From Flavobacteriales bacterium (lineage in GTDB: Bacteria > Bacteroidota > Bacteroidia > NS11-12g > UBA955): DNA of 5,263 nucleotides. Of this stretch, positions 1 to 5,225 are shown piece by piece. The position numbers were made by a program, and so were the translations under genes. Under the pieces are notes generated by a model that worked only from the letters and a program-made list of their open reading frames with translations, searched no databases and had not been told where the DNA came from. How positions within the stretch are numbered: position 1 is the stretch's first letter; each line of letters starts with the position of its first letter. The stretch lies in contig CANFVI010000121.1 in assembly GCA_947450405.1 (NCBI GenBank), positions 1-5,263 of the forward strand, given 5' to 3'.

Positions 1-183
1 AATTGCTTGACCGGTATTTGGAGTTTCTTTGCCAATAATAATTTGAAGCAATGTGCTTTTACCTTGACCATTTCCTGCAACCAAAGCTACTTTTTCACCT
101 TGTTGTAATCCAAAGGAAATATTTCTTAGCACGGGTTTATCGTGCCATGTTTTTGATAAGTTTTCTACTGATAAAAAGTTCAT
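1..183 (-). CDS. ABC-F family ATP-binding protein, N-terminal part (runs off the left edge)
   Basis: The minus strand reads from an ATG at 183-181 through 61 codons without a stop and leaves the window. The protein begins MNFLSVENLSKTWHDKPVL and has a P-loop, GNGQGKSTLL, at residues 37-46, where K42 and S43 should bind ATP phosphates. An Ala (A36) stands where the first Gly of the usual GxNGxGKS motif would be, as I recall in Bacteroidota Uup-like proteins. The pattern of a short strand, a 'VLRNISFGLQQGEKVALV' segment and then the P-loop is the start of a soluble ABC nucleotide-binding domain. No membrane segment is visible. ABC-F proteins carry two such domains and act on ribosomes rather than in transport. 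The Uup/ABC-F assignment rests on the N-terminus only, so an ATPase subunit of a transporter cannot be fully excluded. The gene is divergent from the porin gene and has its own -7 element at 205-198. Confidence 0.8.
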   Translation of the reverse strand, partial: MNFLSVENLSKTWHDKPVLRNISFGLQQGEKVALVAGNGQGKSTLLQIIIGKETPNTGQAI

Positions 184-197
184 TCTTCGCTAAAATA

Positions 198-205
198 CAA
201 AGGTA
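198..205 (-). promoter_or_regulatory. Bacteroidota -7 promoter element for the ABC-F gene
   Basis: Read on the minus strand this is TACCTTTG, an exact match to the Bacteroidota -7 consensus TAnnTTTG. It ends 15 bases before the ATG at 183, which would give a leader of roughly 8-11 nt. No TTG-type -33 element is visible at the expected 17-23 bp spacing, so the call rests on the -7 element and its position. Confidence 0.6.
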
Positions 206-211
206 AGGGAA

Positions 212-219
212 TACCTTTG
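212..219 (+). promoter_or_regulatory. Possible distal -7 element for the porin operon
   Basis: TACCTTTG matches TAnnTTTG on the plus strand, and transcription from it would give a leader of about 60 nt before the porin ATG at 288. It competes with a closer match at 275-282. No -33 TTG lies at the right distance. It may match only because it is the mirror arm of the minus-strand promoter. Confidence 0.3.
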
Positions 220-274
220 GCTAAATTGAATTTTGATTATGAAAACTCTATAAATGAACTATTCAACAATTAAG

Positions 275-282
275 TATTTTTG
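275..282 (+). promoter_or_regulatory. Bacteroidota -7 promoter element directly before the porin start
   Basis: TATTTTTG is an exact TAnnTTTG match and is followed by CAAATATG. Its last G is 6 bases before the A of the ATG at 288. Transcription normally starts a few bases after this element, so the mRNA would have almost no leader. No TTG is seen 17-23 bp upstream. Confidence 0.55.
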
Positions 283-287
283 CAAAT

Positions 288-1355
288 ATGAAATTACTTA
301 AATTCATCATTTGTTTTTCCATTTTTCACACTGTTAAAATTCTGCATGCTCAAGATGTAAAAGAAAGTGAATTTCTCATTTACAGTGAATTATATAGTTC
401 AAAATCAATTCACAATTTAGAAAAACCTAGCTATTTGTGTTCTTACGATCAGAATAATTACCCTTCAACCAATATTGTTTTATTGAAATGGTCATCGAAT
501 AATAACTTTCAGAACAAAAATTCAAAATTGCGATATAACATTGGCCTAATGATTGGCGATTATGTGAACTCAAACTTAAAAAGCGAAACGCGCACATTGC
601 AAAATATCTATGAAACAAATGTGGGTATCAAGTTTAGCAAAAATATAATTTTAGACTTTGGTATTTTCAACTCTCATATTGGATTTGAAAGCGCCATTGG
701 TCAAGAAAGTTGGACATGTACCAGAAGTATTTTAGCCGACAACACGCCTTATTACGAAGCAGGATATAGATTGTCTTTTGAATCCGACAATAAAAAATGG
801 AAAGGGAATTTGAATTTTTTAAACGGCTGGCAAAAGATGACAGCAAATACAAATGATCAAAAAAGTTGGGGACATCAAATCCAATACATTCCAAATAAAA
901 AAACCACAATTAACAGCAGCTCCTATTTTGGCCAATCGCCAACAGTTAAAAATAAAAGCAGGTATTTTCATAATTTTTATACCCAATACCAATTGAATGA
1001 TATGATTGGAATTATTGTTGGTATAGACAATGGCTGTGAATTCGACAAAACTGAATCCCTCAAAAATGCGAAATACTATTTTTCTCCTATTGTTATCGCG
1101 AAATACACCATAAATTCAAAGTCAAGTATTACAGGCAGATTTGAATATTTCAAAGACAATGACATGATTTTAAACAATACTTATCTCAAAGAAGTAAAAG
1201 GATATTCCATCAATTACGACTATCAAATACAGAAAAGCAGCACGTTGAGATTAGAAGCAAGAATGTTACAACATAAAGAATCAGACAAAATTGACCTAAA
1301 CGATAAAAACAATATCTTCTTTTCTGTTGTATTTTGCACTAAAATCAATCAATGA
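288..1355 (+). CDS. Outer-membrane beta-barrel porin, OmpL/BBP2-like
   Basis: This 355-residue protein starts with a Sec signal peptide: K2/K5, a hydrophobic stretch around residues 6-19, and a likely signal peptidase I cut after LHA at 21/22. The rest is rich in alternating polar/aromatic strands and in Asn, Ser, Tyr and Lys, as in beta-barrels, and it ends with a strand-like segment FFSVVF. Residues about 119-183 carry the best family signature: an FGIFNSHIGFESAI segment, then SWTCTRS, then DNTPYYEAGYRLSF, then FLNGWQKM. I recognise this from Bacteroidota 'porin' proteins of the putative beta-barrel porin-2 (OmpL-like) family. It should sit in the outer membrane and let small solutes diffuse; the substrate is unknown. 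Four Cys remain in the mature chain (51, 144, 250, 350), which is unusual for a barrel. It is the first gene of a probable four-gene operon and overlaps the next gene by 4 bp. Confidence 0.8.
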   Translation: MKLLKFIICFSIFHTVKILHAQDVKESEFLIYSELYSSKSIHNLEKPSYLCSYDQNNYPSTNIVLLKWSSNNNFQNKNSKLRYNIGLMIGDYVNSNLKSETRTLQNIYETNVGIKFSKNIILDFGIFNSHIGFESAIGQESWTCTRSILADNTPYYEAGYRLSFESDNKKWKGNLNFLNGWQKMTANTNDQKSWGHQIQYIPNKKTTINSSSYFGQSPTVKNKSRYFHNFYTQYQLNDMIGIIVGIDNGCEFDKTESLKNAKYYFSPIVIAKYTINSKSSITGRFEYFKDNDMILNNTYLKEVKGYSINYDYQIQKSSTLRLEARMLQHKESDKIDLNDKNNIFFSVVFCTKINQ

Positions 1356-1993
1356 AAGTAGAAATTTGGTCAGACGTAATGTGTCCCTATTGTTATTTGG
1401 GTAAAAAACAATTTGAACTTGCACTTAATCAATTTGAAGGAAAAGATGATGTATCTATTATTTGGAGGAGTTTTGAATTAAATCCTGACATCATATATGA
1501 TGAAAACAACGATTTGTATTCATACCTCTCAAAAATGAAAGGCATGAACAGAGCCGATATTGAAACCAGTTTCAATAGATTGGCAGAGCAAGGCAAAACC
1601 TTGGATATTGATTTTCAATTTTCCAAAGCCAAAGTAATGAATTCAAGAAATGCCCATAAGTTGATTCAATTTGCCAAAAATCAGGATTTACAAACTGAAA
1701 TTGAAGAAGCTCTTTTTGAAGCCTATTTTACCGATGGTAAAAATGTTCAAGATTTACAGATTCTTGAAGAAATTGCCAATAATATAGGTTTACAATTCGA
1801 AAATTTCAATAACATCATTAACTCTGCAGAATTAGACAATTTGGTTATTCAAGACCAATATATGGCGCAACAAGTTGGCGCTAGAGGTGTGCCATTTTTT
1901 GTTTTTGATCAGGCTTACGCAGTTTCAGGTGCTCAAGGGGCAGAGAACTTCTTACATGTTTTAAATACAGTAGCCCAAAAAGCCAAACAATAA
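1352..1993 (+). CDS. DsbA-family (FrnE-like) thiol-disulfide oxidoreductase
   Basis: A 213-residue thioredoxin-fold protein. The first strand VEIWSDVMCPYCYLGKKQF carries the redox motif C11-P-Y-C14. A helical insert follows at roughly residues 55-165, and the cis-proline loop GARGVPFF has P181 preceded by V180. The segment WRSFELNPD near residue 38 and the length (family about 210-240) fit the FrnE/2-hydroxychromene-isomerase-like branch of DsbA. There is no signal peptide or membrane segment, so it should act in the cytoplasm. The only cysteines are those of the active site; the extra C-terminal pair known in Deinococcus FrnE is absent. The ATG at 1352 overlaps the porin stop codon in ATGA, which suggests translational coupling. 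Substrates of such proteins are mostly unknown; redox repair or isomerase activity are both possible. Confidence 0.88.
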   Translation: MKVEIWSDVMCPYCYLGKKQFELALNQFEGKDDVSIIWRSFELNPDIIYDENNDLYSYLSKMKGMNRADIETSFNRLAEQGKTLDIDFQFSKAKVMNSRNAHKLIQFAKNQDLQTEIEEALFEAYFTDGKNVQDLQILEEIANNIGLQFENFNNIINSAELDNLVIQDQYMAQQVGARGVPFFVFDQAYAVSGAQGAENFLHVLNTVAQKAKQ

Positions 1994-2020
1994 TTTACTG
2001 GGCATTGTCGTTCTAATTTT

Positions 2021-2800
2021 ATGCGAAAGTTTAAATTACTCATTTTTAATATCGCCATCACTTTTTTGGTAATGACTTTGTTTATTTCATTAAGAAAACC
2101 AAAAGATACATTCCTGAAAAATCAATTGGAATTTAAACGGGTAAAAGACGCATACAATTCTTACAACGAATTCGTTACACAAAAATTAAAATCCCTCAAA
2201 ATAGAATCATCAAAACTAGAATTATTATTAATTGCTTACAAAACCGAAAAGAGATTAGAAATTTACGTTGGCAATTCAGGCCAAAAAATGGCTCATTTTA
2301 AAACATACAAAGTTTGCGCACAATCAGGTGACATCGGACCTAAAAATCAAAGTGGAGACAATCAAACTCCTGAAGGATTTTATTATATAAACCGATTTAA
2401 TCCCAGCAGTAATTTTCATTTGAGTTTGGGTTTAAATTATCCAAATCAAGCCGACAAAATTAGAAGCAATGCAGCAGACTTGGGTGGCGATATATTTATT
2501 CATGGCAACTGTGTTTCAATTGGGTGCTTGGCAATGACAGATAAAGTAATAAAAGAAATTTACACCCTGGCTATTTTGGCTAGAAATGCCAACCAATTAA
2601 AAATACCAGTAATTATTGCTCCATTTGATTTCAATCTATCTGAAAACCAAAACTTTGAGAAGAAAGCAGCTTTAAACCAGCATTCTAGTTATTTTGGTTT
2701 ATGGACTAAAATTAATGAGGGAATTTCAACATTTCAAACTACCAAACAGCTTCCCAAATTCAAAATTGGAAAAGCTGGTTCTTATATTTTAACCAAATAA
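2021..2800 (+). CDS. Membrane-anchored L,D-transpeptidase-family (YafK-like, YkuD domain) protein
   Basis: A 259-residue protein with an N-terminal hydrophobic segment at residues 6-24, flanked by R2/K3/K5 and R25/K26/K28, so it is probably a signal anchor with the rest in the periplasm. The YkuD catalytic core spans about residues 67-203: LLLIAYKTEKRLEIYV, then KNQSGDNQTPEGFYYI, then the catalytic block HGNCVSIGCLAMTD with H161, S166, G168 and the nucleophile C169. C164 is also common in this subgroup. The layout is that of YafK-like proteins. E. coli YafK (DpaA/LdtF) is known to cut the Lpp-peptidoglycan link, so hydrolysis rather than cross-linking is possible here. A tail of about 55 residues after the domain shows no recognised motif. 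The gene starts 27 bp after the oxidoreductase and ends 8 bp before the next gene, consistent with one operon. No Shine-Dalgarno sequence is seen. Confidence 0.85.
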   Translation: MRKFKLLIFNIAITFLVMTLFISLRKPKDTFLKNQLEFKRVKDAYNSYNEFVTQKLKSLKIESSKLELLLIAYKTEKRLEIYVGNSGQKMAHFKTYKVCAQSGDIGPKNQSGDNQTPEGFYYINRFNPSSNFHLSLGLNYPNQADKIRSNAADLGGDIFIHGNCVSIGCLAMTDKVIKEIYTLAILARNANQLKIPVIIAPFDFNLSENQNFEKKAALNQHSSYFGLWTKINEGISTFQTTKQLPKFKIGKAGSYILTK

Positions 2801-2808
2801 AAAATATT

Positions 2809-3276
2809 ATGCAGTACGTTGCAAAAAACGCCCAGGATTATATTGCCCAATTGCCCGAAGACCGCATTGAGCCCATGAACAAACTTAGAGAAACAATTTT
2901 AAGCAATCTACCGCCCGGATTTGAAGAATGTATTTCATATGGAATGATTGGATATGTTGTTCCATTAAGCATTTATCCTGCCGGTTATCACTGTGACCCA
3001 AAGTTACCATTAGGCTTTATGAATATTGCTTCACAAAAGAATTTTATTGCTTTATATCATTTGGGAATGTATGGAAGCAATACCTTATTAAATTGGTTTG
3101 TTGAAGAATACCCGAAGCATTGCAAATCAAAATTAGACATGGGTAAAAGTTGCATCCGATTCAAAAAAATGGATCAAATTCCTTATGATTTAATTGCAGA
3201 TTTATGCAAAAAGTTGACCATGGAAAAATACATTGAATTGTATGAAACCGCATTTACAACGCGTCAAAAAGATTAA
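2809..3276 (+). CDS. DUF1801 domain-containing protein
   Basis: A 155-residue cytoplasmic protein without signal peptide or membrane segment. It shows the DUF1801 pattern through most of its length: AQDYIAQLPEDRIEPMNKLR near the start, then CISYGMIGYVVP (41-52), LGFMNIASQKNFIALYHLGM (68-87), and GKSCIRFKKMDQIP (112-125) followed by helices with LI..LCKKL. DUF1801 proteins share an alpha/beta fold sometimes described as YdhG-like; no enzymatic activity is established and no catalytic residues stand out. Bacillus YdhG-type members have been linked to frataxin-like proteins, but that cannot be transferred here. It lies 8 bp after the YafK-like gene and is probably the last gene of the operon, since a perfect inverted repeat starts 17 bp after its stop. 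Confidence 0.85.
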   Translation: MQYVAKNAQDYIAQLPEDRIEPMNKLRETILSNLPPGFEECISYGMIGYVVPLSIYPAGYHCDPKLPLGFMNIASQKNFIALYHLGMYGSNTLLNWFVEEYPKHCKSKLDMGKSCIRFKKMDQIPYDLIADLCKKLTMEKYIELYETAFTTRQKD

Positions 3277-3280
3277 AGGT

Positions 3281-3299
3281 TTTCATTCAAATAATGAAA
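3281..3299 (+). repeat. Small hairpin overlapping the larger inverted repeat
   Basis: TTTCATT (3281-3287) pairs perfectly with AATGAAA (3293-3299) around a 5-nt loop. The right arm is also the outer part of the left arm of the 3293-3324 inverted repeat, so the two hairpins cannot form together. It begins 5 bases after the DUF1801 stop codon. Confidence 0.4.
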
Positions 3300-3324
3300 T
3301 GATTCTTTCATCAATCATTTCATT
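3293..3324 (+). terminator. Perfect 12-bp inverted repeat; candidate terminator or operator
   Basis: AATGAAATGATT (3293-3304) and AATCATTTCATT (3313-3324) are perfect inverse complements around an 8-nt loop, and the right arm runs into TTTT (3323-3326). It follows the stop of the last operon gene by 17 bp, as a rho-independent terminator would. The stem is very AT-rich and the T-run short, so termination may be weak. Its right end is about 20 bp upstream of the next gene's -7 element, where a regulator could also bind. Confidence 0.4.
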
Positions 3325-3343
3325 TTATCCGTTCATTTTCTAT

Positions 3344-3351
3344 TATCTTTG
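3344..3351 (+). promoter_or_regulatory. Bacteroidota -7 promoter element before the carboxylase gene
   Basis: TATCTTTG is an exact TAnnTTTG match ending 5 bases before the A of ATG 3356. This implies separate transcription of the carboxylase gene and an mRNA with almost no leader. No TTG is present at the -33 spacing; the 12-bp inverted repeat ends there instead. Confidence 0.6.
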
Positions 3352-3355
3352 AATC

Positions 3356-4990
3356 ATGTCAGAACAAGACATTCAATTCAACAAAAACGAGGATACCAAT
3401 AAGCAAAATTGGGATGTAGTAAAAAGTAGATTAGAAAAAATCTATCTTGGTGGTGGTTTAAAATCTGCTGCAAAACAAAAAGAAAAAGGCAAATTATTAG
3501 CGCGTGAAAGAATTGATTATTTAAGAGATAAAGATTCAGAATGGATTGAAATTGGCGCCTTTGCCGGATATGACATGTATGAAGAATACGGTGGATGTGC
3601 CGGTGGCGGTGTTGTTACTGGAATAGGATATGTGAGTGGACGCCAATGTATCATTGTTGCCAATGATGCTACAGTAAAAGCGGGTGCATGGTTCCCAATC
3701 ACAGGCAAAAAGAATTTACGTGCCCAAGAAATAGCAATGGAAAACCATTTGCCAATCATTTACTTGGTAGATAGCGCTGGAGTTTTCTTGCCTATGCAAG
3801 ATGAAATTTTTGCCGATAAAGAACATTTTGGAAGAATGTTCAGAAACAACGCAATCATGAGCAGCATGGGAATTACACAAATTGCTGCAGTTATGGGAAG
3901 TTGTGTTGCAGGTGGTGCCTATTTGCCAATTATGTCGGATGAAGCTTTAATTGTTGAGGGAAATGGAAGTATTTTTCTTGCAGGAAGCTATTTGGTAAAA
4001 GCAGCAATTGGAGAAGATATTGATAATGAAACCTTAGGAGGCGCAATGACACAAACTGAAGTATCTGGTGTTATTGACGATAAATTCCCCAATGACCAAG
4101 CTTGTTTAGATAGAATCAAATACATCATGGACAAACTTGGCAAACCTGATAATGCTGGTTTTGACCGTGTAAAAACAAAATTACCTGTAAAAAAGCAAGA
4201 TGAAATTTGGGGGGTATTGCCTGCCGATAGAGGGAAACCTTATAAGTCCCTCGAAATTATTGAAAGACTGGTTGACAACAGTGAATTTGAGCAATACAAA
4301 GAGGGATATGGCAAAAGTATCCTTTGCGGTTATGCAAGAATAGACGGTTGGGCCGTGGGCATTGTTGCCAATAACCGTGAGATGGTAAAAAGCAAAAAAG
4401 GAGAAATGCAATTTGGTGGTGTAATTTATAGCGATAGTGCAGATAAAGCTGCAAGATTTATTATGAATTGCAACCAAAAGAAAATTCCTTTGGTTTTTTT
4501 ACAAGACGTTACTGGATTTATGGTTGGAAGCAGATCTGAGCATGGTGGCATTATTAAAGATGGAGCCAAAATGGTAATGGCAATGGCAAATAGTACTGTT
4601 CCTAAGTTTACAATTGTAATGGGTAATAGTTATGGTGCTGGAAATTATGCCATGTGCGGAAAGGCTTATGATCCACGTTTAATTGTAGCGTGGCCAAGTG
4701 CTAAAATTGCGGTAATGGGTGGAGAGCAAGCGGCTAAAACGTTATTACAAATTGAAAAAGCTTCGTTAAAAGCAAAAGGTGAAGAAATTACGTTAGAAAA
4801 CGAAAACGCTTTACTCGACAAAATTACCCAAAGGTACAACAGTCAAACTACTCCGTATTATGCTGCTTCTCGTTTATGGGTAGATGCAATTATCAATCCG
4901 TTAGATACGAGAAAATGGATTTCGATGGGAATAGAAGCTGCAAACCATGCGCCTATGAAACCATTTCATCCAGGCATTTTACAAGTGTAG
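3356..4990 (+). CDS. Acyl-CoA carboxylase beta (carboxyltransferase) subunit, methylcrotonyl-CoA-carboxylase-like
   Basis: A 544-residue biotin-dependent carboxyltransferase, full length for the family. It moves the carboxyl group from carboxybiotin to an acyl-CoA in the cytoplasm. It has two crotonase-fold halves. The N-half (about 20-285) contains KLLARERIDYL, the acyl-CoA-binding region GAWFPITGKKNLRAQEIA, DSAGVFLPMQDEIF (139-152) followed by HFGR, and the oxyanion-hole segment GSCVAGGAY (181-189). The C-half (about 286-540) contains GFMVG (387-391), GNSYGAGNYAMCGKAYDPR (423-441) and AVMGGEQAA (452-460). The LPxQDEiF block and the MGGEQAA block resemble methylcrotonyl-CoA carboxylase more than propionyl-CoA carboxylase. 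Differences from human MCCB as I recall it are DSAG for DSGG and GNSYG for GGSYG, so the acyl substrate is not certain. The start is supported by the -7 element just upstream and by the N-terminus fitting Bacteroidota homologues. No biotin carboxylase or biotin carrier gene is in the window. Confidence 0.92.
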   Translation: MSEQDIQFNKNEDTNKQNWDVVKSRLEKIYLGGGLKSAAKQKEKGKLLARERIDYLRDKDSEWIEIGAFAGYDMYEEYGGCAGGGVVTGIGYVSGRQCIIVANDATVKAGAWFPITGKKNLRAQEIAMENHLPIIYLVDSAGVFLPMQDEIFADKEHFGRMFRNNAIMSSMGITQIAAVMGSCVAGGAYLPIMSDEALIVEGNGSIFLAGSYLVKAAIGEDIDNETLGGAMTQTEVSGVIDDKFPNDQACLDRIKYIMDKLGKPDNAGFDRVKTKLPVKKQDEIWGVLPADRGKPYKSLEIIERLVDNSEFEQYKEGYGKSILCGYARIDGWAVGIVANNREMVKSKKGEMQFGGVIYSDSADKAARFIMNCNQKKIPLVFLQDVTGFMVGSRSEHGGIIKDGAKMVMAMANSTVPKFTIVMGNSYGAGNYAMCGKAYDPRLIVAWPSAKIAVMGGEQAAKTLLQIEKASLKAKGEEITLENENALLDKITQRYNSQTTPYYAASRLWVDAIINPLDTRKWISMGIEAANHAPMKPFHPGILQV

Positions 4991-5116
4991 TTAGAAAGAA
5001 TAAAATCGTTGTCGATTTCGAAAGAAAAAATTCTGCGATTTAGCGATAAAATTCGTTAAATACAATATTTTCTTGATAAAATGTGGAAAAGGTTAGGAAA
5101 TTTCTTAAAACAATAG
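4991..5116. other. Intergenic stretch, no gene seen
   Basis: These 126 very AT-rich bases contain the small hairpin at 5003-5018 and no reading frame worth calling; the only ATG on the plus strand (5081) opens a frame of 11 codons. The -33 area of the downstream promoter falls near 5091-5100 but contains no TTG. Confidence 0.6.
5003..5018 (+). repeat. Short hairpin after the carboxylase gene
   Basis: AAATCG (5003-5008) and CGATTT (5013-5018) form a perfect 6-bp stem with a TTGT loop, 12 bp after the carboxylase stop. A-rich sequence rather than a T-run follows, so it does not look like a standard intrinsic terminator in this direction. It may mark the 3' end of the mRNA or be chance. A second CGATTT at 5036-5041 could pair with the same left arm. 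Confidence 0.3.
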
Positions 5117-5124
5117 TACATTTG
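5117..5124 (+). promoter_or_regulatory. Bacteroidota -7 promoter element for the helicase-like gene
   Basis: TACATTTG is an exact TAnnTTTG match and is followed by CAGCGC, so transcription should start near 5128-5131. That leaves about 95 nt of untranslated leader before ATG 5226, in contrast to the near-zero leaders of the other genes here. No clear -33 element is seen. Confidence 0.6.
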
Positions 5125-5144
5125 CAGCGCAATTCTTTACGAGT

Positions 5145-5211
5145 GGGACTTTTGTAGTTTGAATCTATTGCGATTCCTACGCTTTCATTTCTGCTTCTGA
5201 AGCGTTAGCCC
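5145..5211 (+). ncRNA. Candidate structured 5' leader (cis-regulatory RNA), three-way-junction-like
   Basis: The leader can be folded by eye. A closing helix pairs GGG-A-CT (5145-5150, A bulged) with AGCCC (5207-5211). Hairpin 1 pairs GTAG (5154-5157) with CTAC (5177-5180) and GAATC (5161-5165) with GATTC (5172-5176), around a 6-nt loop with a TTT bulge. Hairpin 2 pairs GCTT (5181-5184, first G at 5181) with AAGC (5200-5203), extendable to ACGCTT/AAGCGT if hairpin 1 opens by two pairs. An unpaired A-run then leads to the start codon. I do not recognise a named RNA family. Position before a probable RNA helicase gene suggests cold- or autoregulation, which is inference. Confidence 0.35.
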
Positions 5212-5225
5212 GAAAAAAAATATTA

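Larger units (their letters stand above)
198..219. repeat. Perfect 8-bp inverted repeat between divergent genes
   Basis: CAAAGGTA (198-205) and TACCTTTG (212-219) are perfect inverse complements separated by 6 bp. Each arm, read outward, is itself an exact TAnnTTTG -7 element, one for each divergent direction. It may be a pair of back-to-back promoters, an operator, or a chance palindrome. The AT-rich context makes short repeats less surprising, but the double promoter match is notable. Confidence 0.6.

Noticed and set aside
427..909. Two minus-strand open frames (427-618 and 667-909) opposite the porin gene
   Set aside because: They are short, lie wholly within a recognised gene on the other strand, show no family features and have no -7 element placed before them.
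2014..2021. TAATTTTA as a promoter for the YafK-like gene
   Set aside because: It misses the final G of TAnnTTTG and overlaps the start codon; operon transcription is the simpler explanation.
3517..4477. Minus-strand open frames (3517-3759, 4181-4477, 4257-4454) opposite the carboxylase gene
   Set aside because: They are shadows of a strongly conserved coding region; their sequences are odd in composition (Pro/His/Cys-rich) and match nothing I recognise.
5003..5018. Hairpin as a rho-independent terminator of the carboxylase gene
   Set aside because: The stem is only 6 bp and is followed by an A-rich rather than T-rich tract, so it is listed only as a hairpin.
5081..5116. Tiny frame starting MWKRLGN upstream of the last promoter, considered as a leader peptide
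   Set aside because: It has only 11 codons, lies upstream of the predicted transcription start near 5128 and lacks a promoter of its own.
5193..5203. GCTTCTGAAGC as a separate operator palindrome
   Set aside because: It is short and is already explained by hairpin 2 of the proposed leader fold; nothing else supports a protein site.
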